From UBA9547 sp043769845 (GTDB taxonomy: Bacteria > Bacteroidota > Bacteroidia > Cytophagales > UBA9547), in the NCBI GenBank assembly GCA_043769845.1, contig JAYVIX010000220.1, forward strand, positions 1 to 6,452: 6,452 bases of DNA, in the 5' to 3' direction. Below are positions 1-5,720 of the stretch, one piece after another (position 1 is the stretch's first letter; each line of letters starts with the position of its first letter). The translations under genes and the position numbers were made by a program. The notes under the pieces were generated by a model. It searched no databases and was not told the DNA's origin. It was given only the letters and a program-made list of their open reading frames with translations.

Positions 1-9
1 AATGCTTTC

Positions 10-50
10 ATATAAGCAATATAGCACTTAAATGCCTGTATTGCTTATAT
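10..50. repeat. Stem-loop forming inverted repeat downstream of the response regulator gene
   Basis: Positions 10-21 (ATATAAGCAATA) and 39-50 (TATTGCTTATAT) are perfect 12-base reverse complements. Pairing extends inward by a T-G wobble, A-T and G-C (22-24 with 36-38), giving a 15-bp stem with an 11-base loop. It lies about 95 bases beyond the stop of the response regulator, the last gene of the minus-strand cluster, so it may end that transcript or that of an unseen gene to the left. No clear T-run follows the stem on either strand, so a canonical intrinsic terminator is not established; an operator for an outside gene is also possible. The remaining bases 51-144 are AT-rich with only small palindromes and no gene that I can support. 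Confidence 0.45.
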
Positions 51-144
51 TTACAACTAAATACATGAAATATTTAGGTTTTTAGAGGTGACCTATAATT
101 AATTATCAATTAAATTAACACTATTTTGAACTAAAAATTAAAAA

Positions 145-813
145 TCAATCCTCCAACAGCTTATCTTCCAAAGCCATTTTTACCAATTCTACCGCATTTT
201 TTACGCCAAGTTTTTTCATCATTCGGGCTCGGTGATTGTCTACCGTTCGAACACTTAATGTTAGTTCTTCGGCTATTTCGCGGCTATTTCGACCTTGTAC
301 GAGGTGAGCTAGAATACTTTTTTCTTGTTTCGAAATGCTGGATTTTTTCTTTTCAAAATCGGTACCGCTTGGGTTGGTCACTACATTCATGTAGCCACTT
401 ACCAAAATACCCGAGACCGAACCGCTGTAATATTTTTCACCTTCCGAAACGGTTTTGATTGCTTTAATGATTTCTTCTTTCGAAGAATCTTTCAGCAAAT
501 AACCATCGGCACCTACTTCGAGCGAACGAAGAATATACTCTTTGTTATCATGCATAGACATGATAAGTGTTTTAGTCCCAGGAAATTGCTTATTAATAAT
601 ATCGGCTGCGTCTAGCCCATTCATTTGGGGCATCGAAATATCGAGAATGGCGATATCTGGACTAAGTTCTTTTACCTTGGCAATCGCTTCTACGCCATTT
701 GAAGCTTCGCCAATGACCTCTATCTCGTCTACATCGTCAAAAAGAGCACGAATTCCATTCCGTACGATGTAGTGGTCGTCCACCAAGATAATTTTGATTT
801 TTCCGCTTTCCAC
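145..813 (-). CDS. NarL/FixJ-family response regulator (REC + LuxR-type HTH)
   Basis: This 222-residue cytoplasmic protein is a two-component transcription regulator. The receiver domain spans about residues 6-122, with the acidic pair D12/D13, phosphoacceptor D58 in the AILDISMP context, switch residue S86 and conserved K108. A linker of about 35 residues leads to a LuxR-type DNA-binding domain (about 158-216), with the recognition helix near 188-202 containing TVDNHRARMMKKL. Length and order are typical of the family. The start is a GTG at 813, six bases after the kinase stop (TAA at 822-820), and no ATG lies nearby, so the two are almost certainly co-transcribed and translationally close. 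Its partner is the adjacent kinase. Position at the end of the nirBD operon suggests control of nitrite/nitrate genes. The recognition-helix residues D192, N193 and A196 differ from the DNA-contacting Lys/Val/Lys of E. coli NarL, so its DNA target may differ. Family certain; regulon inferred. Confidence 0.95.
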   Translation of the reverse strand: MESGKIKIILVDDHYIVRNGIRALFDDVDEIEVIGEASNGVEAIAKVKELSPDIAILDISMPQMNGLDAADIINKQFPGTKTLIMSMHDNKEYILRSLEVGADGYLLKDSSKEEIIKAIKTVSEGEKYYSGSVSGILVSGYMNVVTNPSGTDFEKKKSSISKQEKSILAHLVQGRNSREIAEELTLSVRTVDNHRARMMKKLGVKNAVELVKMALEDKLLED

Positions 814-819
814 GTTTGT

Positions 820-2319
820 TTAGGAAGTAAATTTTCCAGACAATTTTACGTAAATTTTAGTGCCTTTACCAATAGTTGAAACAATTCTAAACTCTCCACC
901 CAGTTGGTTGGCGCGTTCTTCCATACTATTCAGTCCGATAGAAAATTTCTTTTCTTCACGTATTTTCTGATTTAACTTCTTGATATTAAATCCTTTACCA
1001 TTATCCGAAACGTTCATTGCTAGCGTATTTTGCGATTCGCTTAGACTGATTCGGATAATGGAGGCTTCCGAATATTTCAAGGAATTATTCATTGCTTCTT
1101 GTGCAATTCGGTACAAACCTACTTCTACGTTCTTATCTAATCGTTTTCGAATATCTAAATTGTGCTCAAAAACCACCTCAGCTCCCGAACTTGTACCTGC
1201 TTTTTCGGCCAAAATACTTAAAGCTGAAACGATCCCGAAATCATTCAGAACAGAAGGCATCAAGTTGAATGAAATACCTTTTACTTCTTTAAGTACCTCA
1301 CCTACAAGGTTTTTGATATCGCCAGCTTGATGTGCTTCTTTGTCGGGCAGGTTTTTGGACATAATTAGGTTGTCCATCGCCAGTTTTAGTGCCGTCAGCA
1401 TCTGACCGATTCCATCGTGCAGTTCGAGTGAAATGCGTTTGCGCTCCGAATCCTGACCTTGAATCAGCGAAGCCGATCTGATTTTTTGTTCGTTCAGCTG
1501 TTGTTTGTATTTTTCTTGCTCGGCCATCATGAGGTCGGCTTGTGCACTGGCCAGTTTCTGATTGATTTCGAGCAATTGATTGTTAACTATTTTTATGTTA
1601 TTTTCAGACTCGATCAATTGTTCGATTGTGTCTTCGATGTGCAAAACGGCTGGCCTGAAAATAAATATTCCCTCTAGCATCAACACAAAAAGTGTGATAA
1701 ACATAATAATGATTTCAAATTGCTTGATTTCGTTCACTCGATAAGTCGCTTCCTTATCAAACCGATACACAATCGCATCCATTATGTCAAGGAAAATAAA
1801 TTCATGTTCAAGTATAGTATCACTTAATGCTTTTACACGGATAAAATTTGCTTTGGAGTCTGGCAGGTTCAGTAATTCTCGAATACTGACTGCACTTTCG
1901 TACACCGCCTGAAAATGTGGTTCGATGACATTAAAAAGCGAATCAACTGTTTCGCTATTTTTTACCTGATAATTGTGTTCGGGCAAATAACCTTGTTTTA
2001 AACCGATTTGGTGGCTATACCAATTGTTCATAAACTGATCGAGCCGAACTTGATAGTACGTTTTTTTCTCCGCACTCAGTTTTTGGGAAGTATCTGAGAG
2101 TATGAGTAACATTTTCACAATTCCTTGGCTCTGAAAACGTTGTCTTCCAGAAAGGTTCACGATTTTGGAATCATGTTGCTGGTTGCCTATTGCCCTTTGT
2201 ACCAAAACCTGTCCCAAAATGGTAAGAATAGCAATGGCCGACAGCGCTAAAATATATAGCCCTGTCAGCCTTGCAGAAGGATCTTGGTTTTTACGGAACA
2301 CTTTTATTGTTTCTTCCAA
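820..2319 (-). CDS. Membrane histidine kinase with NarX/PilJ-like sensor domain (HisKA_3 class)
   Basis: This 499-residue sensor kinase would phosphorylate the downstream NarL-type regulator. Domain order: transmembrane helix 1 about 18-40; extracytoplasmic region 41-200 beginning with a P-box-like stretch (NLSGRQRFQSQ, 55-65); transmembrane helix 2 about 201-222; a long charged, coiled-coil-like linker 225-290; a HisKA_3 dimerisation helix with phospho-acceptor H301 in ERKRISLELHDGIGQ; and an ATPase domain with N-box (QEAMNNSLKYSE, 407-418), G1 (SDNGKGF, 438-444), G2 (IGLNSMEERA, 461-470) and GKGTK (484-488). The sensor resembles the type IV pili methyl-accepting N-terminal family and the P-box of the nitrate sensors NarX/NarQ. 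R61 falls where their nitrate-contacting arginine lies. I do not see a clear complete HAMP or a GAF domain. The start is TTG at 2319: a stop (TGA) lies three codons upstream, the nearby ATG at 2329 is out of frame and meets TAG, and GTG at 2301 is an alternative. Kinase certain; nitrate/nitrite as ligand is inferred. Confidence 0.94.
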   Translation of the reverse strand: MEETIKVFRKNQDPSARLTGLYILALSAIAILTILGQVLVQRAIGNQQHDSKIVNLSGRQRFQSQGIVKMLLILSDTSQKLSAEKKTYYQVRLDQFMNNWYSHQIGLKQGYLPEHNYQVKNSETVDSLFNVIEPHFQAVYESAVSIRELLNLPDSKANFIRVKALSDTILEHEFIFLDIMDAIVYRFDKEATYRVNEIKQFEIIIMFITLFVLMLEGIFIFRPAVLHIEDTIEQLIESENNIKIVNNQLLEINQKLASAQADLMMAEQEKYKQQLNEQKIRSASLIQGQDSERKRISLELHDGIGQMLTALKLAMDNLIMSKNLPDKEAHQAGDIKNLVGEVLKEVKGISFNLMPSVLNDFGIVSALSILAEKAGTSSGAEVVFEHNLDIRKRLDKNVEVGLYRIAQEAMNNSLKYSEASIIRISLSESQNTLAMNVSDNGKGFNIKKLNQKIREEKKFSIGLNSMEERANQLGGEFRIVSTIGKGTKIYVKLSGKFTS

Positions 2320-2387
2320 TCTAATTCATGTTGCCTAATCTGCAATCTGATTAAAAAACTGGAAATTGAAAATTATTGGAAATGTTT

Positions 2388-2729
2388 TTATGCCATAATG
2401 TATACCGAACCTGATTCTACTTTCACAGGATAGGTTTGGATTTGATAATCATCGCCACTCAGACAAGAGCCCGATTTCAACGAGAAGGTCTTTTTGTGAA
2501 ATGGACAAGCCACTTTTGGTTCGCAATCTTCGCCAGTAGAACCAATCAAGCCGCGCGAAAGAACAAACTGCATTTTGTGTGGGCACATATTTTGCGAAGC
2601 GTACCATTCGTTGCGCATCGTAAAATTGAATATTGCGATTTGCTCGCCATTGATAAGTACCGCTGCGCCTCCATTTTCAGGAACCTCTGCTACGGCACAC
2701 GCTTTTATCCAAGTCATAGTTTCTGCCAT
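2388..2729 (-). CDS. nirD: Nitrite reductase [NAD(P)H] small subunit, Rieske type
   Basis: This 113-residue cytoplasmic protein is the partner of NirB in reduction of nitrite to ammonium. It carries a full Rieske [2Fe-2S] ligand set: C49-P-H51 in NMCPHKMQF and C75-P-F-H78 in VACPFHKKTF, followed by the usual FSLKSGSCL segment. The family hallmark VLSRGLIG (56-63) between the two ligand pairs identifies it as NirD rather than another Rieske ferredoxin. E. coli NirD, as I recall its sequence, lacks these ligands. I chose the ATG at 2729. The frame is open upstream to a TTG at 2819, but those 30 codons only translate the intercistronic repeats and match nothing expected at a NirD N-terminus. The gene starts 94 bases after the nirB stop and ends 68 bases before the kinase start, so it sits within the operon. 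There is no strong Shine-Dalgarno; A-rich TAATAATACGAAA precedes the ATG, as is common in Bacteroidota. Confidence 0.95.
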   Translation of the reverse strand: MAETMTWIKACAVAEVPENGGAAVLINGEQIAIFNFTMRNEWYASQNMCPHKMQFVLSRGLIGSTGEDCEPKVACPFHKKTFSLKSGSCLSGDDYQIQTYPVKVESGSVYIMA

Positions 2730-2742
2730 TTTCGTATTATTA

Positions 2743-2825
2743 AGTTCGTTGTTCCTAGTTGCTTGTTCGTTGTTCTTAGTTTTTAATAATCCAACTACGA
2801 ACAACGAACTAATTAACAAGGAACT
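2743..2825 (-). repeat. Intercistronic repeat cluster between nirB and nirD, able to form alternative hairpins
   Basis: A 17-base element, GTTCGTTGTTCnTAGTT on the plus strand, occurs at 2744-2760 (n=C), at 2765-2781 (n=T) and, inverted, at 2793-2809 (n=G). The copies differ only at the same single position. A degenerate fourth unit (AGTTCCTTGTT read on the minus strand, 10 of 11 matching) lies at 2825-2815, overlapping the nirB stop codon. In the nirBD transcript the inverted copy meets its complement in either direct copy. This gives a 17-base-pair-long hairpin with one mismatch and an 11-base loop (2765-2809), or a 19-position hairpin with one mismatch and a 30-base loop (2743-2810). The outer hairpin ends 13 bases before the nirD ATG. 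It could affect mRNA stability or the NirB:NirD ratio, or simply be a dispersed intergenic repeat. Confidence 0.85.
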
Positions 2826-5373
2826 ATCTAAGATTTTTCTCTACTGCTTTGTGTGTTCCCCAACCGTCAGGATATCGTTGGCCACGAAGGTCGCTCCATG
2901 CTAGGTCTTCTTCGGCTGGCTTGTCTACGTTTGCAAATGCTTTGAAACGTTTGCGCAATTCTGGATTATCAACTACCGTTTTCCACTCGCATTGGTAGGT
3001 TTCAATCATGAAAGCCATTTCTTTTTCGAGCGTTTCAGCCAGTCCAAGGCTATCGTTTACCACAACGTCTTTCAAGTAATCCAATCCGCCTTCCATTTTG
3101 TTTAGCCAAGTGGCAGTACGCGTCAATGGATCAGCTGTTTTGATATAAAACATCAAGAAACGATCGATGTATTTCAAACATGTTTCTGAATCGATATCAG
3201 AAGCTAAAAGCAATGCGTGTTGTGGTTTTGTGCCACCATTTCCGCATACATATAAGTTCCAACCTTTTTCAGTTGCGATAATTCCAAAATCTTTCGATTG
3301 CGCTTCGGCACATTCCCTAGTACAGCCACTTACGGCCGATTTTAATTTATGTGGGGCACGTAAACCTTTGTAACGTTCTTCTACTTCGATCGCAAAAGAA
3401 ACTGAATCTTGTACTCCAAAACGACACCAAGTACTTCCTACGCAGCTTTTTACGGTACGAAGTGCTTTGGCGTAACCATGTCCACTTTCGAAACCTGCAT
3501 CAATCAATTCTTCCCAAATGTCCGGCAATTGATCCACACGAGCGCCAAACATATCCAAACGTTGGCCACCAGTTATTTTGGTATATAAATTATATTTCTT
3601 GGCTACTTCTCCAAAAGCAATCAATTTCTCAGGGGTAATTTCTCCACCTGCAATTCTTGGTATCACCGAATATGTTCCGCCACGTTGGATATTGGCCAAG
3701 AAACGATCATTCGAATCTTGAAGCGTTTCGTGTTCTTTTTTCAGAATATGGTCGTTCCAAGTCGATGCCATAATAGAAGCAATAGCAGGCTTACACACTT
3801 CACAGCCATGACCATTACCATGTTTCTGAATCAGTTCGCCAAATGATTTGATTCCGTTTACACGTACCAAATCGTACAATTCTTGGCGCGAATGTGCAAA
3901 ATGTTCGCAAAGATGGTTTTTGACCGTCTTGCCCATTTTTTTCATCGTGCCTTTCAGCAAATCGACCAACATTGGCTTGCAACCGCCACAACCAGTTCCG
4001 GCCTTGTTGCATTTCATGATTTGCTCTACCGACTCGAAGTTGTTGTCTTCAACGTCTTGGCAAATCTGACCCTTGCTAATGTTTTCGCACGAACAAATGC
4101 TCGCTTCGTCTGGCAAGGACATCACGCCACTGCCAGCATGTTCGGTTGCGCCACCACGTGCGCCAAGAATCAAATCTTCAGGATTCGGAGGCAAAATCAT
4201 TTTCGATTTCACCATCTGAAGCTGCATATTGTAGCCATCAGCATCACCCACCAAGATTCCGCCTAAAAGCTCCTTTTTGTCAGGTGAAATATTAATCCTT
4301 TTATAAATTCCTTTTGCTTTGTCTTTGAAAACGATGGTTTCGTGAGGCGTAGTTGCACAGAAATTGTCGCCATAACTGGCCACGTCCACTCCTATCAGTT
4401 TTAATTTGGTACTCATATCGAAAGCCGTAAACTGCTTTTCGGTATTTCCCAGAATATTTTCGGCTACTACTTCGGCCATTTCGTAACCTGGCGCAACCAA
4501 ACCATAAATCATTCCACCATGCAGTGCGCACTCGCCAATGGCATATATTTCAGGATCTGAGGTCTTTAAGTGATTATCGACCGAAATACCTCCACGTGGC
4601 CCTACTTCTATTCCGTTTTGGATCGCCAGTTCGTCCCTTGGTTTGATACCAGCCGAAACCACTACCATGTCCACTTCTAGCTTGCTGCCGTCCGCAAAAT
4701 TCATGGCCGTTACGCCACCGTCATCATTGCCAGCAATATTGGCCGTGCTTTTATTCAAATGAATGCTTACACCCAATTGTTCCATTTTGCCTTTCAGGAT
4801 TTCGCCACCGTCTTCGTCCAATTGTCTTGGCATCAGTCGCGGAGCAAATTCTACTACATGGGTTTTCAAGTTTAAATCCATTAAAGCCTTTGCAGCTTCC
4901 AAACCTAACAAACCACCACCAATCACCGCACCCGTTTTGCACTTACGGGCGTAATCAATCGTCATGTCCAAATCTTCGATCGTACGGTATACAAACACAC
5001 CGTCTTTTTCGATTCCGTCTATTTTAGGAACAAAAGCGGCTGATCCAGTGGCAAATACCAATTTATCGTAGCTTACTTCTTTTCCTTTATGTGAAATAAC
5101 TTTCTTTTTGTTTCTATCTATCGAAATCACAGGATCACCTGTGTAGAGCTCAATTCCTTTTTCAACATACCATTCTCGTGGTGCCATCGAAAGCAGGCTT
5201 TCGTCTTTGTGGGTAAAATATTCGCTTAAATGAACACGGTCGTATGCCGGACGTGGCTCTTCTCCGAAAACGATAAGCTGAAAATCCTTGCTACCAGCTT
5301 TGGCAACAAACTTCTCACAAAACTTGTAACCGACCATCCCGTTGCCGATCACTACGATGTTTTTCTTGCTCAT
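2824..5373 (-). CDS. nirB: Nitrite reductase [NAD(P)H] large subunit, siroheme-dependent
   Basis: This is an 849-residue cytoplasmic enzyme, the usual length for NirB, reducing nitrite to ammonium with six electrons from NAD(P)H. Domains in order: an FAD-binding Rossmann region (GNGMVGYKF, 10-18, and FATGSAAFVP, 107-116), an NAD(P)-binding motif (AVIGGGLLGLEAA, 149-161), and the closing FAD motif (YAIGECALHGG, 277-287). Next comes a BFD-type [2Fe-2S] domain with C427, C429, C462 and C465, then a second BFD-like segment with C524/C527 in HGCEVCKP. The C-terminal sulfite/nitrite reductase core has ferredoxin-like repeats and the siroheme/[4Fe-4S] ligands C644-x5-C650 and C684-x3-C688. All cofactor residues are intact. 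The start is ATG at 5373, which gives the standard GxGxxG N-terminus. It is the first gene of the minus-strand operon with nirD and the two-component system, and is divergent from cobA, which helps make its siroheme. No nitrate reductase or transporter is visible, so assimilatory use is likely but inferred. Confidence 0.97.
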   Translation of the reverse strand: MSKKNIVVIGNGMVGYKFCEKFVAKAGSKDFQLIVFGEEPRPAYDRVHLSEYFTHKDESLLSMAPREWYVEKGIELYTGDPVISIDRNKKKVISHKGKEVSYDKLVFATGSAAFVPKIDGIEKDGVFVYRTIEDLDMTIDYARKCKTGAVIGGGLLGLEAAKALMDLNLKTHVVEFAPRLMPRQLDEDGGEILKGKMEQLGVSIHLNKSTANIAGNDDGGVTAMNFADGSKLEVDMVVVSAGIKPRDELAIQNGIEVGPRGGISVDNHLKTSDPEIYAIGECALHGGMIYGLVAPGYEMAEVVAENILGNTEKQFTAFDMSTKLKLIGVDVASYGDNFCATTPHETIVFKDKAKGIYKRINISPDKKELLGGILVGDADGYNMQLQMVKSKMILPPNPEDLILGARGGATEHAGSGVMSLPDEASICSCENISKGQICQDVEDNNFESVEQIMKCNKAGTGCGGCKPMLVDLLKGTMKKMGKTVKNHLCEHFAHSRQELYDLVRVNGIKSFGELIQKHGNGHGCEVCKPAIASIMASTWNDHILKKEHETLQDSNDRFLANIQRGGTYSVIPRIAGGEITPEKLIAFGEVAKKYNLYTKITGGQRLDMFGARVDQLPDIWEELIDAGFESGHGYAKALRTVKSCVGSTWCRFGVQDSVSFAIEVEERYKGLRAPHKLKSAVSGCTRECAEAQSKDFGIIATEKGWNLYVCGNGGTKPQHALLLASDIDSETCLKYIDRFLMFYIKTADPLTRTATWLNKMEGGLDYLKDVVVNDSLGLAETLEKEMAFMIETYQCEWKTVVDNPELRKRFKAFANVDKPAEEDLAWSDLRGQRYPDGWGTHKAVEKNLR

Positions 5374-5493
5374 GACCTTTTATTAAGATTCTTGTTTAGG
5401 CTTTCAATACATTTGAAACTTCTGGAGCAAAATCTAGGATTTCAACCTTATTCCCAAACGACAATATAAAGGTAGAGTAATTTTCAAATCGAC

Positions 5494-5522
5494 CAAAATA
5501 AAATTGAGTATTTTTACTCAAA
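5494..5522 (-). promoter_or_regulatory. Weak candidate promoter for the nirB operon
   Basis: Read on the minus strand, TTTG (5522-5519) and TTATTTTG (5501-5494) are separated by 17 bases. They approximate the Bacteroidota -33 TTTG and -7 TAnnTTTG elements, with one fixed position of the -7 box wrong. It would start transcription roughly 110 bases before nirB. The palindrome at 5504-5521 fills the -33 element and spacer, which would fit repression or activator-dependent use. This is the best match I found by eye on this strand and is not secure. Confidence 0.3.
5504..5521. promoter_or_regulatory. 18-bp palindromic operator candidate, TTGAGTA-N4-TACTCAA
   Basis: TTGAGTATTTTTACTCAA has perfect 7-base arms around a TTTT centre. 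It lies 131 bases upstream of the nirB start and about 200 upstream of cobA. Its arms recur in the inverted repeat next to cobA, and the 9-mer AATTGAGTA is shared exactly (5502-5510 and 5691-5699). TACTCAA differs at one position from the NarL heptamer TACYYMT; the TTGAG/CTCAA core is also loosely like Crp/Fnr-type boxes but the spacing is wrong for FNR (TTGAT-N4-ATCAA). The bound protein is unknown. Confidence 0.5.
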
Positions 5523-5546
5523 TCAGGTTCAAGTAATACCAAAACT

Positions 5547-5554
5547 TACTTTTG
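5547..5554 (+). promoter_or_regulatory. Alternative upstream -7 box for cobA (TACTTTTG)
   Basis: TACTTTTG is an exact TAnnTTTG match on the plus strand, but no TTTG lies at the expected -33 distance. The palindrome 5504-5521 is centred roughly 45-50 bases before the start point this box would imply, a place where an activator could replace the missing -33 element. A transcript from here would include the whole cobA leader hairpin and the short leader ORF. Such 8-base matches arise by chance in AT-rich DNA, so this is tentative. Confidence 0.25.
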
Positions 5555-5617
5555 TACAATTATGGACTTTATTTAGAATAAATCTATCTAAAACACGATA
5601 ATTAAGCTCTTTTCTTG

Positions 5618-5647
5618 TTTGTTAGTTTCAGATAAGGCGTATATTTG
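5618..5647 (+). promoter_or_regulatory. Candidate Bacteroidota-type promoter for cobA
   Basis: TTTG at 5618-5621 and TATATTTG at 5640-5647 match the -33 TTTG and -7 TAnnTTTG consensus of the Bacteroidota primary sigma factor, with an 18-base gap, close to the usual spacing. Transcription would start around 5651-5655, about 65-70 bases before the cobA ATG and just before the 15-bp inverted repeat. That repeat would then form a hairpin at the very 5' end of the message or be an operator just downstream of the start point. Confidence 0.6.
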
Positions 5648-5650
5648 GCA

Positions 5651-5710
5651 ATGTTTTATACAAAACAACTACTCAATTTACAGAAAATCGAATTGAGTAG
5701 TTGTTCTTAG
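5651..5710 (+). CDS. Possible 19-residue leader peptide ORF upstream of cobA (doubtful)
   Basis: An ATG at 5651 opens a frame of 19 codons, MFYTKQLLNLQKIELSSCS, ending with TAG at 5708-5710, ten bases before the cobA start and in a different frame from it. The frame spans the whole 15-bp inverted repeat, so a translating ribosome would melt the hairpin. The last codons are Ser-Ser-Cys-Ser, and cysteine supply is linked to siroheme through sulfite reductase, but that link is speculative. Against it: an ORF this short is common by chance, it has no ribosome-binding signal, and the best promoter (5618-5647) would start transcription at or after its ATG, so it would need the upstream promoter or leaderless translation. 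Confidence 0.15.
   Translation: MFYTKQLLNLQKIELSSCS
5664..5705. repeat. Perfect 15-bp inverted repeat in the cobA leader
   Basis: AACAACTACTCAATT at 5664-5678 is exactly complementary to 5691-5705, around a 12-base spacer. The element ends 15 bases before the cobA ATG. It contains TACTCAA (5670-5676) and TTGAGTA (5693-5699), the same heptamers as the palindrome at 5504-5521 but in the opposite relative orientation. In RNA it forms a strong stem next to the start region; in DNA it could be an operator downstream of the promoter. No T-run follows, so it is not a standard intrinsic terminator. Confidence 0.8.
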
Positions 5711-5720
5711 AATTTCAAAA

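Larger units (their letters stand above)
5374..5720. promoter_or_regulatory. Divergent nirB-cobA control region
   Basis: These 347 bases contain no supported protein gene apart from a doubtful leader ORF, and must hold the promoters for nirB (leftward) and cobA (rightward). The half near cobA contains a good Bacteroidota-type promoter and a 15-bp inverted repeat; the middle holds an 18-bp palindrome. The nirB-proximal part (5374-5470) would be 5' leader and holds two small inverted repeats: TTTCAA-N5-TTGAAA at 5402-5418 and AAATC-TAG-GATTT at 5430-5442. TTTCAA or its complement appears five times across the region (5402, 5413, 5440, 5482, 5713). I saw no known riboswitch and no exact CAAANNTA (TAnnTTTG on the minus strand) for nirB. 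Confidence 0.75.

Noticed and set aside
95..106. 12-bp palindrome ATAATTAATTAT
   Set aside because: Only A and T in an AT-rich spacer; such palindromes are expected by chance and nothing around it suggests a site.
2320..2387. Possible terminator or promoter between nirD and the kinase gene
   Set aside because: Only a 5-bp TAATC/GATTA inverted repeat and no TAnnTTTG-type box that I could support; the gap is short enough for read-through.
2730..2819. N-terminal extension of NirD by 30 residues from a TTG at 2819
   Set aside because: The extension is translated intercistronic repeat, begins at TTG, and NirD family proteins start close to the ATG at 2729.
3815..4954. Several 60-130-codon open frames on both strands inside nirB
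   Set aside because: They lie entirely within an intact, clearly recognisable nirB frame and show no domain or motif of their own.
5504..5521. FNR/Crp box reading of the palindrome
   Set aside because: FNR sites are TTGAT-N4-ATCAA and Crp sites TGTGA-N6-TCACA; here TTGAG and CTCAA are separated by eight bases, so neither consensus fits.
5664..5705. Intrinsic terminator reading of the inverted repeat before cobA
   Set aside because: The stem is not GC-rich, no T-run follows on either strand, and it lies directly before a start codon rather than after a gene.
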